In this document: piece by piece, positions 42,476 to 50,915 of the stretch
Layout of the letters: every line of letters starts with the position of its first letter
Numbering within the stretch: position 1 is the stretch's first letter
Source of the DNA: Bryobacter sp964387685
GTDB lineage: Bacteria > Acidobacteriota > Terriglobia > Bryobacterales > Bryobacteraceae
Assembly (NCBI GenBank): GCA_964387685.1
Contig: CAYLXK010000013.1
Coordinates: 62,001-126,000, forward strand
Length of the DNA: 64,000 bases
Direction of reading: 5' to 3'
Notes under the pieces: model-generated
The model's database searches: none
What the model was told of the DNA's origin: nothing
Seen by the model: the letters and a program-made list of their open reading frames with translations, nothing else
Position numbers and translations under genes: made by a program

Positions 42476-43594
42476 CTAACGGTCCACCTCGCCCAATACA
42501 ATGTCAATCGTCCCGATAATCGCCACCACATCGGCCACCAGCGCGCCCACGGCTATCTTTTCCAGCGTCGCCAGATTCAGAAAGCTCGGCGGCCTTACCC
42601 GCACCCGGTAAGGCTGCAAGGTCCCGTCGGAGACCAGAAAATAGCCCAACTCTCCCTTCGGCGCTTCCGTCGAAACGTACACCTCGCCCGCCGCCGGCTT
42701 CAACACCTTCGGCACCTTGGCCAATATCGGACCCGCCGGAATCTTCTGTAGCGCCTGCCGGATAATCCGTACGCTCTCCCGCATCTCCGCCATCCGCACC
42801 AGGTAGCGGTCGTAGCTATCCCCGCCCGTCCGCGTTGGCACCGCAAAGTCGTACTCTTCGTAGCCGGAATATGGCTGCTCTTTGCGCAGATCCAGTCCGA
42901 GGCCGGACGCCCGCATCATCGGGCCGGACACTCCGTAGGCCTTGCAATCGGCGGCCGTGAGCACGCCTACCCCCTTTAGCCGTTCCGTCCAAATCGGATT
43001 CCGGGTCAATAGGCTTTCGTATTCGTCTAGCCGCGGGCCCAATCGATCGCAAAAGTCCCGCGTTTCGCTCTCAAACGTATCGTATAAATCGTATTGCAGG
43101 CCGCCAATCCGAAAGGCGTGCGTCGTCAGGCGCGCCCCGCAGTAGTTTTCAAAGATCTTCAGGACGTCCTCGCGCTCCCGCATCGTGTAGAACAGCGCCG
43201 TCATCGCCCCGATATCAATCGCGTGCGTACCCAGCCATAGCAAATGCGAGGCAATCCGGTTCAGTTCCGCAAACAGCACCCGCACCACGCGCGCCCTCGG
43301 CGGCGCGTCCACCCCAATCAGCTTTTCCACCGCCAGGCAATAGCCTAGTCCGTTGGATACCGCCGAAACGTAATCCATGCGGTCCACATATGGGGCAAAC
43401 TGCGTGTACGTCCGGTGCTCGCCAATCTTCTCTACACCGCGATGTAAATACCCGATCACGCACTCCACGCCCCGCACACGTTCCCCATCCAGCTTCAAGA
43501 CCAGCCGCAAAACGCCGTGCGTGGACGGGTGCTGCGGCCCCATGTTTAGGGTCAGCTCCTGTGTCTCTAGATAGTCGATGGCGCCTGCGTTCAC
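42476..43594 (-). CDS. nuoD: NADH-quinone oxidoreductase subunit D
   Basis: Quinone-binding 49-kDa subunit. The 372-residue product has the N-terminal loop LNMGPQHPSTHGVLRL, GYLHRGVEKIGE and RGVECVIGY segments, and a C-terminal VVAIIGTIDIVLGEVDR. GTG 43594 was chosen because it overlaps the nuoC stop as GTGA and fits the family start. The ATG at 43630 would add 12 unrelated residues and overlap nuoC by 40 bases. It forms the quinone cavity with NuoB and NuoH. Confidence 0.95.
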   Translation of the reverse strand: MNAGAIDYLETQELTLNMGPQHPSTHGVLRLVLKLDGERVRGVECVIGYLHRGVEKIGEHRTYTQFAPYVDRMDYVSAVSNGLGYCLAVEKLIGVDAPPRARVVRVLFAELNRIASHLLWLGTHAIDIGAMTALFYTMREREDVLKIFENYCGARLTTHAFRIGGLQYDLYDTFESETRDFCDRLGPRLDEYESLLTRNPIWTERLKGVGVLTAADCKAYGVSGPMMRASGLGLDLRKEQPYSGYEEYDFAVPTRTGGDSYDRYLVRMAEMRESVRIIRQALQKIPAGPILAKVPKVLKPAAGEVYVSTEAPKGELGYFLVSDGTLQPYRVRVRPPSFLNLATLEKIAVGALVADVVAIIGTIDIVLGEVDR

Positions 43595-44127
43595 TGTCCG
43601 CTCTCGATTCCCAGATGCGCCTTTACCCACGCCTGATCCATCCCCGTGATGGACGCCTCCTTGCGCAGCGGATATCCTTGCCAGTCCTCCGGCAGCAAAA
43701 TTCGCTTCAGCCCCGGATGCCCGCTAAAGCGCACCCCAAACATGTCGAAAGTCTCGCGCTCCAGCCAGTTTGCCGCCGGAAACAAACCGCTTAAGCTCGG
43801 AAACTCCTCGCCCTCGGCCACCCGGCTCTTGATCCGCAACCGCCGCTTCGCCTGCGCCGCATAAAGATGGATCACCACCTCAAACCGCTTCGCATCCTGC
43901 GGGTGATCCACCGCCGTTAGATCGCAAAAAAAGTCGAAGCCTTCCCGCTCGCGCAGGTACTCCACCAGGGCGGGCACTCCTTGAGCGGGCGCGATGAGAA
44001 AGTCTTGGCCACGGTAACGGGCAAAAATCAACCCGGCTTCGGGAAAGGCGGCGGAGAGACTAGCTGTGAGTGAGTCTTCCCAAGCTTCGCTAGCCATAAC
44101 CGGGGCCGGTTTGGCTTCTTGAGACAT
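43591..44127 (-). CDS. nuoC: NADH-quinone oxidoreductase subunit C
   Basis: A 30-kDa-type subunit that clamps NuoD and NuoB. The 178-residue product has FDFFCDLTAVDHPQDAKRFEVVIHLY and the C-terminal signature ANWLERETFDMFGVRFSGHPGLKRILLPEDW. It is the first complex I gene of this cluster on the minus strand. nuoA and nuoB, which usually precede it, are not present; the divergent neighbour is a small unknown protein. Confidence 0.94.
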   Translation of the reverse strand: MSQEAKPAPVMASEAWEDSLTASLSAAFPEAGLIFARYRGQDFLIAPAQGVPALVEYLREREGFDFFCDLTAVDHPQDAKRFEVVIHLYAAQAKRRLRIKSRVAEGEEFPSLSGLFPAANWLERETFDMFGVRFSGHPGLKRILLPEDWQGYPLRKEASITGMDQAWVKAHLGIESGQ

Positions 44128-44191
44128 CTTGAAACTTTTAGGGTCTCACATTTATCCTGGTAGTTCTCGCACTCCCATTTACCAAAACGAT

Positions 44192-44587
44192 ATGTCTCAG
44201 AACGAAATCGAAAAACTCCGCGCTGCTCATAACCTCACCCTGATCCCCTCCGAGAGGGAAGGCGTCAGTTGGCACAAGATCTCCGGTGGCGTCTACGGGT
44301 TCACTTATACTCCCGCCGCCTCCGACGGCGGCATCTTCATCCGCCAGTCCCACCTCAGCTTCGAGTTCCACAAGCTCGCCGACGGCACGCTCCAATTTCT
44401 CGGTTTTACCACTCCCGCCTCTGCCGAAGCCTTGGCCAGCGCTGGCGCTCCGGAAATCGAGATCTATCCCATACCGAAGCACGAACACACCGTGCTGGTG
44501 GCCGTCCCCCACGCCCGTATCGCCTCCTCCAAGCCGCTCGACAAGGAAGACGCCAACCGGCTGAAGCTCAGCCTTCGCCCCGCTTAG
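44192..44587 (+). CDS. Small hypothetical protein
   Basis: A 131-residue product with no recognised family. It has an N-terminal helical segment (1-20) and then alternating beta-like stretches (ISGGVYGFTYTPA, FIRQSHLSFEFHKLADGTLQFLGF, EIEIYPIPKHEHTVLVAVPH). No signal peptide or membrane segment. The ATG at 44192 has no strong ribosome site; a TTG at 44129 is the alternative start. It is divergent from nuoC, and its stop interlocks with that of the convergent acyl-CoA synthetase. Confidence 0.62.
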   Translation: MSQNEIEKLRAAHNLTLIPSEREGVSWHKISGGVYGFTYTPAASDGGIFIRQSHLSFEFHKLADGTLQFLGFTTPASAEALASAGAPEIEIYPIPKHEHTVLVAVPHARIASSKPLDKEDANRLKLSLRPA

Positions 44588-46341
44588 GCGAACTCTTCCC
44601 GGCCGGCGTACATCTCGGTTACCTCGGCTGCATAGCGCTCTAGGATCACGCCCTTGCGCACCTTCATCGTCGGCGTGATCTCGCCCGCCTCAACGCTAAA
44701 CTCGCGCGCTAGGACCTTAAATTTCCGGATCTGCTCGTGCGATTCCACCCGGCGGTTCACCTCGCGTACCGCCGCTTTTACAATTTCCTCGGCGTTCCGT
44801 CCCGATTGGTCTGCCGCCGCGCTCATCGTAAACAGCGCCGTCACAAACGGGCGCTTGTCCCCCACCAGCACCACTTGGCTAATCGCCGGTTCCACCTTGA
44901 ACAGGCTCTCTATCCTCGCCGGGTAAATCTTCTTTCCGTTGGAAGCCACCAGAATCTCCTTTTTCCGCCCCGTGATGTACCAGTAGCCCTCCTCGTCCAC
45001 GCTGGCAATATCGCCCGTCAGCAGCCACTTTCCCGCGAAGACCTTCTTCGTCGTCTCCGGATCGCGGAAATACCCGGTAAACAGCGTGTCCCCCGCCAGC
45101 GCTAGTTCTCCGTCTTCCATGAGCTTGGCCTCCACGCCCGGGAACAGCTTGCCGATGCTCCCCACCTTCGGCCGCTCCAACGGATTCAGGTGCGTCACCC
45201 CGCCCTCAGTCAGTCCAAAGCCTTCCACCAGGTTCACCCCGATGGCCTGGTAAAACCCTGCCAGGTCCTTCCCCAACGGCGCCGAACCCGACACCGCGAT
45301 GCGCAGATTTCCGCCCAACCTCTCCCTCACCTTCGAGAAAATCAGCTTGTCCACCACCGCCAGCGGCGCGCTGACCCAGGGCGGCACGATCTTGCCCTCC
45401 CACTTCAATTGGCGCGCGCGCATCCCCAGGCCCAGCCCCCCGTGAAAAATCTTCTGAATCAGCGGTGGCTTCTTCTTTATCTCCGTCACGATGCTCTGAT
45501 AGATCCGTTCCCACAAACGCGGCGGCGCCACCAAAAACGTCGGCCGCAGTTCCTGGATCTCTTTCGGCAACCGCGATAGGCTCTCGCTAAAGTACACGCT
45601 CATCCCGTACTCAAGCGGCAGCATCTGCATCACCAAGCGCTGCGTAATGTGCGCGCTGGGCAGAAACGCAATCGTCCGGTCCTCCGCCGTCAGCGGCAAT
45701 ACGGGCGGCGCCGCCTTCAGGTTAAACACGATGCTCTTATGGGACACCATGCCCATCTTCGGCTCCCCCGTCGAACCCGAGGTCAGATAGATGATCGCGA
45801 TGTCCTCTGGCTGGGTCTCCACATAAATCCGCGCGAATAGCTGTGGGTCCGCGGCGATCGCTTCCCGCCCCTTGGCCCTCACATCGTCCAGATTCAGGAT
45901 GTCCTCCGCCGATCCCGTCAGCAGAACCCACTGAATATCCAGTGCCTCTTCCCCCGCCGCGCTCGCCGCCAGCGTGGCCATCATTTTCGAATTCTCGACA
46001 AACACCAGCTTGGCCCCGCAATTGCGCAGCTTCTGGATCGCCTCGCCTTGCGGATAGCTTGTGTACATCGCCGCCGCAATCGACCCGTTGGCGATCACCC
46101 CCATATCGGCCAGATAAAACTCGGCCCGCGTCTCGCTCTGCAGCGCCACGACGTCGCCGTGCCCTATGCCCAAGCTCCTCAACCCGCAGGCGATTTCCTT
46201 AACCGCTTGCGCATACTGATTCCACGTGTAGGTCGTGTACTTTTCTCCATTGCTGCCCGCCACCGGCTGATACAGCGCCGGCCTCTCCCCGTGCCGCGCC
46301 GCCGCCTCTTCCAAGGCTGAAAATAGGGTTCTGCCGCTCAT
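44584..46341 (-). CDS. Long-chain fatty acid--CoA ligase (AMP-dependent synthetase, FadD15-like)
   Basis: Activates long-chain fatty acids to acyl-CoA through an acyl-adenylate. The 585-residue product has the P-loop-like AMP motif YLTSGSTGEPKMG (about 185), VEGFGLTEGGVTHLNPLE, and the adenylation-domain hinge TGDIASVDEEGYWYITGRKKEILVASNGKKIYPARIE (about 455-490). This architecture resembles the FadD15/FACL6 subgroup, which is bound to the membrane. ATG 46341 was chosen; 46359 is possible and would overlap nothing. The gene is divergent from an inositol-phosphatase-family gene 29 bases away. Confidence 0.92.
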   Translation of the reverse strand: MSGRTLFSALEEAAARHGERPALYQPVAGSNGEKYTTYTWNQYAQAVKEIACGLRSLGIGHGDVVALQSETRAEFYLADMGVIANGSIAAAMYTSYPQGEAIQKLRNCGAKLVFVENSKMMATLAASAAGEEALDIQWVLLTGSAEDILNLDDVRAKGREAIAADPQLFARIYVETQPEDIAIIYLTSGSTGEPKMGMVSHKSIVFNLKAAPPVLPLTAEDRTIAFLPSAHITQRLVMQMLPLEYGMSVYFSESLSRLPKEIQELRPTFLVAPPRLWERIYQSIVTEIKKKPPLIQKIFHGGLGLGMRARQLKWEGKIVPPWVSAPLAVVDKLIFSKVRERLGGNLRIAVSGSAPLGKDLAGFYQAIGVNLVEGFGLTEGGVTHLNPLERPKVGSIGKLFPGVEAKLMEDGELALAGDTLFTGYFRDPETTKKVFAGKWLLTGDIASVDEEGYWYITGRKKEILVASNGKKIYPARIESLFKVEPAISQVVLVGDKRPFVTALFTMSAAADQSGRNAEEIVKAAVREVNRRVESHEQIRKFKVLAREFSVEAGEITPTMKVRKGVILERYAAEVTEMYAGREEFA

Positions 46342-46370
46342 AAGGGATGATGCTATCATCCCGTTTGTTC

Positions 46371-47138
46371 ATGGCTTACGACTCGGAATTGTTCTTCGCC
46401 CGCTCGGCCGCGCGCAAGGCTGGCGAGGCCTGCCAGCGCATTCTCCACGGCGGCTTTACCGCCGAAACCAAACCCGACGATTCTCCCGTCACCATCGCCG
46501 ACAAGGAAAGCGAACGCCTCATTGTCTCCATCCTCTCTGAGGCATTTCCCGACGACGGCTTCCTCGGAGAAGAAGGCGCCAATCGCGAATCCAAAAGCGG
46601 CCGCCGCTGGATCGTCGACCCCATCGACGGCACCCGCGATTTCGTCCGCAATAACCGTCTCTGGGCCATCCTCATCGGCCTCGAAGAAAACGGCGAACCC
46701 GTTGTAGGCGTTTGCTATCTCCCCATGCTCGGCGAAATGTACTACGCCGCCAAAGGCGAAGGCGCCTTCCTCGACGGCCAGCCCATTCATGCCTCGGCTA
46801 TCTCCTCCGTCCAGCAGGCCGTCGTTTGCGTCAATAAGCTCAATGGCGTCACTCATCCCCCCTTCGGCGCCCGCCTCCTCGATTGGCTAGCCGGCTTCTG
46901 GTGCGTGCGTGTCTTCGGCGGCATCTATGACGCCATGCTCGTTGCCAGCGGCAGAATGGAAATCTGGATCGAACCCAGCGTCGCCCCCTGGGACCTCTGC
47001 GCCCCCGTCTGTATCCTGCGCGAAGCCGGCGCTCGCTTCTTCGCCCTGAACGGAAAGCCCGGGATCTACGAGGGCAACGGCGCGGCCTGCGCCCCCGGCA
47101 TGGAGCCCGAAGTGAAGCGCTTTCTTAACCTCGATTAA
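46371..47138 (+). CDS. Inositol monophosphatase family phosphatase (HisN-like)
   Basis: Magnesium-dependent phosphatase with three metal ligands. The 255-residue product has FLGEEGA (about 64-70), the signature WIVDPIDGTRDFVRN (about 83-97), and a C-terminal WIEPSVAPWDLCAPVCILREAG (WD motif, about 204-225). Substrate could be histidinol phosphate, inositol phosphate or an adenosine bisphosphate; HisN-like spacing around IDGTRDF is the closest guess. It ends 13 bases before the convergent sugar transferase. Confidence 0.88.
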   Translation: MAYDSELFFARSAARKAGEACQRILHGGFTAETKPDDSPVTIADKESERLIVSILSEAFPDDGFLGEEGANRESKSGRRWIVDPIDGTRDFVRNNRLWAILIGLEENGEPVVGVCYLPMLGEMYYAAKGEGAFLDGQPIHASAISSVQQAVVCVNKLNGVTHPPFGARLLDWLAGFWCVRVFGGIYDAMLVASGRMEIWIEPSVAPWDLCAPVCILREAGARFFALNGKPGIYEGNGAACAPGMEPEVKRFLNLD

Positions 47139-47151
47139 GTTGGCCTCTTGC

Positions 47152-48540
47152 CTAACGCGCCCCGGTGCGGAAGATTACTGCCTTGAGGGTGTGAAACACG
47201 ATCATCACATCCAGCAGGAAGCTCATGTTCTTGATGTAGTAAAGGTCGTAGCTCAACTTGAGCGCCGTCTCCTTGGCTGTATGCTCCGGCACATGGTGCA
47301 GCTGCGCCCAGCCCGTCAGCCCCGGCTTCACACGCAGCCGCTGCGGATACAACGGTATCGCCGCCGTCAGCTCCTTCACATAGACCGGCATCTCCGGCCG
47401 CGGCCCCACAAAATTCATGTCCCCGCGCAACACATTCATAAACTGCGGCAGCTCGTCCAGCCGCGTCACCCGGATAAACTTCCCCACCCGTGTAATCCGC
47501 GGATCTTCCTTATCGGCCCGAGCCCTCCCAAAACGCGCATCAGCGTCTACGAACATGGAGCGAAACTTCAAAATAAAGAAGTGACGCCCGTTTAAGCCCA
47601 CCCTCTCTTGGCGCAGCAACGCGGGCCCCGGGCTATCCATCTTCACCGCGATCGCCGTCAGCAACATCAACGGCCACGTCAACACCAGACCCAATAGCGA
47701 AAATACCGGCCCATAGATCGACTGGATAAACTCCGTCGTCATCGGCGCCTGGAAGGACGGCGAAAAAATCAGCTGATTGGCCGTCACCGTCTCTAGCGCC
47801 ACCCGCTGAAATAGGTTTTCGTGCAGCTCTCCCACGCTCTCCACCTTCATCCGCTGCATACTGCACCAGAGCAAGGAGCCGGAAACCGGAGACTCGGCCG
47901 GATAATCTACTGCCACCGAGATCCGGTCCGGCCTGAGCGCGCTAATCTGCGCCGGCATCTCACTTTCGATAGGAATCACGGGCCCCCCGGGAAATGCCGC
48001 CCCTTCCCTGGGCTTTTCCTCCAAACAGGCCAGTACCTCGAAGCCCTTCTCGGGATGCTCCACAATATGCTGCGCCAGCATCCGGCTCAACCCGGTGTCG
48101 CCGATAAACAGAATCCTTTGCCGCCCCAATACTCGCACCACCGCATGCGAATACGCCGACCGCCATACAATTAGCGCTCCAAAGGCAAACACGGTCCCCA
48201 GCAGCATGATCCACCGCGACATCATGACGCCCCGGTTTACATAGCTGATCAGCGCTTGCAAGAGAAACGCCAGGCCAAACACCAGCATCAGATCTTCCGC
48301 CAGACGCCGCTTCGAGCGCACCCGAATGTTTTCGTATAGCCCTAAAAAGTAGTACCCCAGGACTAAAGTCGCGATCAAAATCCCAATCTTGACCCAGCCA
48401 TTCTCCGCATTTAAAAACAATTCCAGGTTCATCTCGGGAACCAGGTCGTTTTCGAGGATCAGGGCGCTCGCCACGAGATAGCAAATCCACAGGACGGCAA
48501 TATCTCCGGCGAGCAAAAGCAGGGTGCGCAAGCGCGGCAT
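47152..48540 (-). CDS. Polyprenyl glycosylphosphotransferase that initiates exopolysaccharide synthesis
   Basis: Transfers a sugar phosphate from a nucleotide sugar to undecaprenyl phosphate, the first step of repeat-unit assembly. The 462-residue product has an N-terminal region of about five hydrophobic segments (1-130). A cytosolic nucleotide-binding-like region follows (ILFIGDTGLSRMLAQHI, near 140). The C-terminal bacterial sugar-transferase catalytic domain begins with a re-entrant hydrophobic helix (about 275-300) and contains KFRSMFVDAD, TRLDELPQFMNVLRGDMNFVGPRPEMP and KPGLTGWAQ. It marks the start of the surface-glycan locus on the minus strand. Confidence 0.92.
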   Translation of the reverse strand: MPRLRTLLLLAGDIAVLWICYLVASALILENDLVPEMNLELFLNAENGWVKIGILIATLVLGYYFLGLYENIRVRSKRRLAEDLMLVFGLAFLLQALISYVNRGVMMSRWIMLLGTVFAFGALIVWRSAYSHAVVRVLGRQRILFIGDTGLSRMLAQHIVEHPEKGFEVLACLEEKPREGAAFPGGPVIPIESEMPAQISALRPDRISVAVDYPAESPVSGSLLWCSMQRMKVESVGELHENLFQRVALETVTANQLIFSPSFQAPMTTEFIQSIYGPVFSLLGLVLTWPLMLLTAIAVKMDSPGPALLRQERVGLNGRHFFILKFRSMFVDADARFGRARADKEDPRITRVGKFIRVTRLDELPQFMNVLRGDMNFVGPRPEMPVYVKELTAAIPLYPQRLRVKPGLTGWAQLHHVPEHTAKETALKLSYDLYYIKNMSFLLDVMIVFHTLKAVIFRTGAR

Positions 48541-48607
48541 AGAGAATTAGGAAGAAAGAATTACGACCTTAGCACATTACGGGTTTCGCGCAGCCCCAGG
48601 GTCTATC

Positions 48608-49765
48608 ATGAGAAGCATGTCTTGGGGCTTGTGTTTCTTCCTGGCCTCCGCGGCCTTAGCAACCTGGATCTTGATCGCTTACCCACTCTGGGTCCGCCTA
48701 CGCGCCGCCTCCCCCCAACCCATCGAAAAGAAGCCCCTCACGCCTTCCGTGAGCGTCATCCTGCCCGTCCACAATGGCGAACGATACCTTTCCGCGAAAC
48801 TCCAATCCCTGGACGCTCTCGATTACCCGCCGGACCTCCTTGAAATCATCGTCGTCTCCAACGCCTCCACCGACCGTAGTGAGCAAATCGCCGCCGCCCA
48901 CCCCCGCGTCCGCCTGCTTCGCAGCCAAGTGCGCGGCAAATGCGCCGCCCTCAACACCGGCATCGCTGCCGCCACCGGCGAGATTCTCTTCCTTACCGAC
49001 GTCCGCCAGGAACTCGAGCCTCCCAGCCTCCGCCACCTCGTCGCCAATTTTGCCGACCCGCGCGTCGCCGCCGTCAGCGGCCACCTTAAAATCCGCGCCG
49101 GTTCCGGCGGCAGTGAAGAGGACGTCGGCCTCTATCGCCGTTTCGAAACTTGGCTTCGCGACAGCCTCAGCTCCATCGATTCCATCTTCGGCGCCACCGG
49201 GGCCATCTATGCGCTCCGCCGCCGCCTCGCCGTGCCTCTTCCCCACGACCTCCTCCTCGACGACATGTACCTCCCCCTCGCGGCCTTCCGCCAAGGCTAT
49301 CGCCTGGTAGTCGATCCCGCCGCCGTCGCCTGGGACGAACCCACCGATCGCCGCGCCGAGTTCGGCCGTAAAGTCCGTACCCTCGCCGGCAACTACCAGC
49401 TCCTCTGGCATTACCCCTGGCTCCTCGGGCCTTCCAATCGCCTCGCCTTCGACTACTGGAGCTACAAAGTTGGCCGCCTGCTCTTGCCGGAACTCTTCGC
49501 CGTGCTGCTGATCAGCGCCTTCTTCCTGCCCTCTCCCCTTCGCTCGCCTATCCTCGCCGCCTTCGCTGCCTTCGCACTCCTAATCCTATGCGACCCCTGG
49601 CTGCGTGGTCCCTTGAAAAAAATCAGCTCGCCCCTCCGCACCCTCGCCGTCATGCTCTGGGCCACCGTCCTCGGCCTCCAAGTACTCTTCCGTCCCGCGC
49701 AAAGCCTCTGGACCGTCACCGGCGCCACCCCTACCCCGCCAAGTAACCCTCAAAGCGGCTCGTAA
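48608..49765 (+). CDS. GT2 family processive-type glycosyltransferase
   Basis: The 385-residue product has an N-terminal membrane helix (about 8-28). A GT-A domain follows with SVSVILPVHNGERYL, VSNASTDRSEQIAA, the metal-binding DVRQ-type Asp in ILFLTDVRQELEP (about 125) and a LLDDMYLPL acceptor region (about 220). Two or three C-terminal hydrophobic segments close the protein, as in hyaluronan/cellulose synthase-like enzymes. No Q-x-x-R-W motif is seen, so processivity is unclear. It overlaps the convergent GT4 by 35 bases. Confidence 0.88.
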   Translation: MRSMSWGLCFFLASAALATWILIAYPLWVRLRAASPQPIEKKPLTPSVSVILPVHNGERYLSAKLQSLDALDYPPDLLEIIVVSNASTDRSEQIAAAHPRVRLLRSQVRGKCAALNTGIAAATGEILFLTDVRQELEPPSLRHLVANFADPRVAAVSGHLKIRAGSGGSEEDVGLYRRFETWLRDSLSSIDSIFGATGAIYALRRRLAVPLPHDLLLDDMYLPLAAFRQGYRLVVDPAAVAWDEPTDRRAEFGRKVRTLAGNYQLLWHYPWLLGPSNRLAFDYWSYKVGRLLLPELFAVLLISAFFLPSPLRSPILAAFAAFALLILCDPWLRGPLKKISSPLRTLAVMLWATVLGLQVLFRPAQSLWTVTGATPTPPSNPQSGS

Positions 49766-50915
49766 CGCTCTCCCAGGAGTACTTCCCCCTCACAAATCGC
49801 CTCGCGTTGGCGCCCAGCCGCTCCCGCTCCGCCTCATTGTCCAATAGCCGCAAGCACGCCTCGGCAAAACGCTCCGGCCCGTCGGCCACCACCAGATTCT
49901 CGCCGTCTTCGTAGTCCAGCCCCTCGGCTCCCACGCTCGTAGAAACCACCGCCCGCGCCGCCGCCATACTCTCGTAGATCTTCAGACGCGTCCCGCCCCC
50001 AATGCGCAGCGGCACTATCGAAATCCGCCCCGCGTTGAGCCACGGCCGCACATCCGGCACCGTCCCCGTCACTCTAAATCCCCTGGTCGCCTTTGCCAGC
50101 GCCTCCACCTCCGCCGTCGGTTGCCGCCCCACAAACGCGACGCTCGTCTCGGGCCGCCGCGCTCGTATCCGCGGCAGAATCTCCTCGGCAAACCACAGCG
50201 CCGCATCGATGTTCGGCATCCAGTCCATCGAACCGATAAAGACCAAGTCCGTTTCCTGCGCCCGCTCTTGGCTCCCCGCGAAGTAGTCGACGTCCACCCC
50301 CGTCGGCACCCACTCCACGCCTTTCACGCCGTATGCCTCGGCGATCTCTTTGGCATCCGCCTCCGACACCGCCACCACGCGCCGCGCCTCCCGGCACACC
50401 CGCTCTTCAAAACGCCGCATCCGCTCGTATTGCCCGCTGAAGTACCAGCGATGCAGCGCCGTCTGGCCATGCTCGGCATGCCGCCGCCAAATCGTGGCTT
50501 CCACATTGTGCTGGAAAAGAATCACGTCGTCCAGCCCTTCCAGGTTCACCGCCGGAAAAAGAAAATCGCAAACCTTCGCGTCAAAGCGATGGGTCCGATT
50601 GAGCTCGGCGAGCTTTGCCCGCATCCGCTCCGACCCCCATCGGGAAATCGCTAACGGCAATTCTGCCGCTAAGCCCTTCACCAACTGCGCGGCAAACTTA
50701 GGCGAAGTCTTCGCCGGCGGCACGTGCGCAACGGCATAGGCGGCGGAACTATACTCTCCGGCCCGCCCCGCCCCCTCCGGAAACTTCCCATCGTCCAGCG
50801 CCAGATAATGCACTTCGTGCCGCCTATGCAACACCCGCAGCATCTCCAGCGTTCGTATCTGCCCGCCCCGATTGGTCGGGTGCAGAAAATCCGTCTTGAT
50901 CCAAAGTATCTTCAT
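49731..50915 (-). CDS. GT4 family glycosyltransferase
   Basis: The 394-residue GT-B protein has an N-terminal acceptor domain (KILWIKTDFLHPTNRGGQIRTLEML) and the donor-site segment DLVFIGSMDWMPNIDAALWF (about 225-244). The later IVPLRIGGGTRLKIYESMAAARAVVST (about 310-336) is the family loop with Glu-binding nucleotide-sugar contacts. ATG 50915 overlaps the asnB stop by 4 bases, so the two are coupled. Part of the surface-glycan locus; sugar unknown. It overlaps the convergent GT2 by 35 bases. Confidence 0.9.
   Translation of the reverse strand: MKILWIKTDFLHPTNRGGQIRTLEMLRVLHRRHEVHYLALDDGKFPEGAGRAGEYSSAAYAVAHVPPAKTSPKFAAQLVKGLAAELPLAISRWGSERMRAKLAELNRTHRFDAKVCDFLFPAVNLEGLDDVILFQHNVEATIWRRHAEHGQTALHRWYFSGQYERMRRFEERVCREARRVVAVSEADAKEIAEAYGVKGVEWVPTGVDVDYFAGSQERAQETDLVFIGSMDWMPNIDAALWFAEEILPRIRARRPETSVAFVGRQPTAEVEALAKATRGFRVTGTVPDVRPWLNAGRISIVPLRIGGGTRLKIYESMAAARAVVSTSVGAEGLDYEDGENLVVADGPERFAEACLRLLDNEAERERLGANARRFVRGKYSWESVTSRFEGYLAG

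Noticed and set aside
44129..44191. Longer N-terminus (TTG start at 44129) for the small protein
   Set aside because: Adds 21 residues without family support and no ribosome site; the ATG at 44192 is the simpler choice, with moderate confidence.
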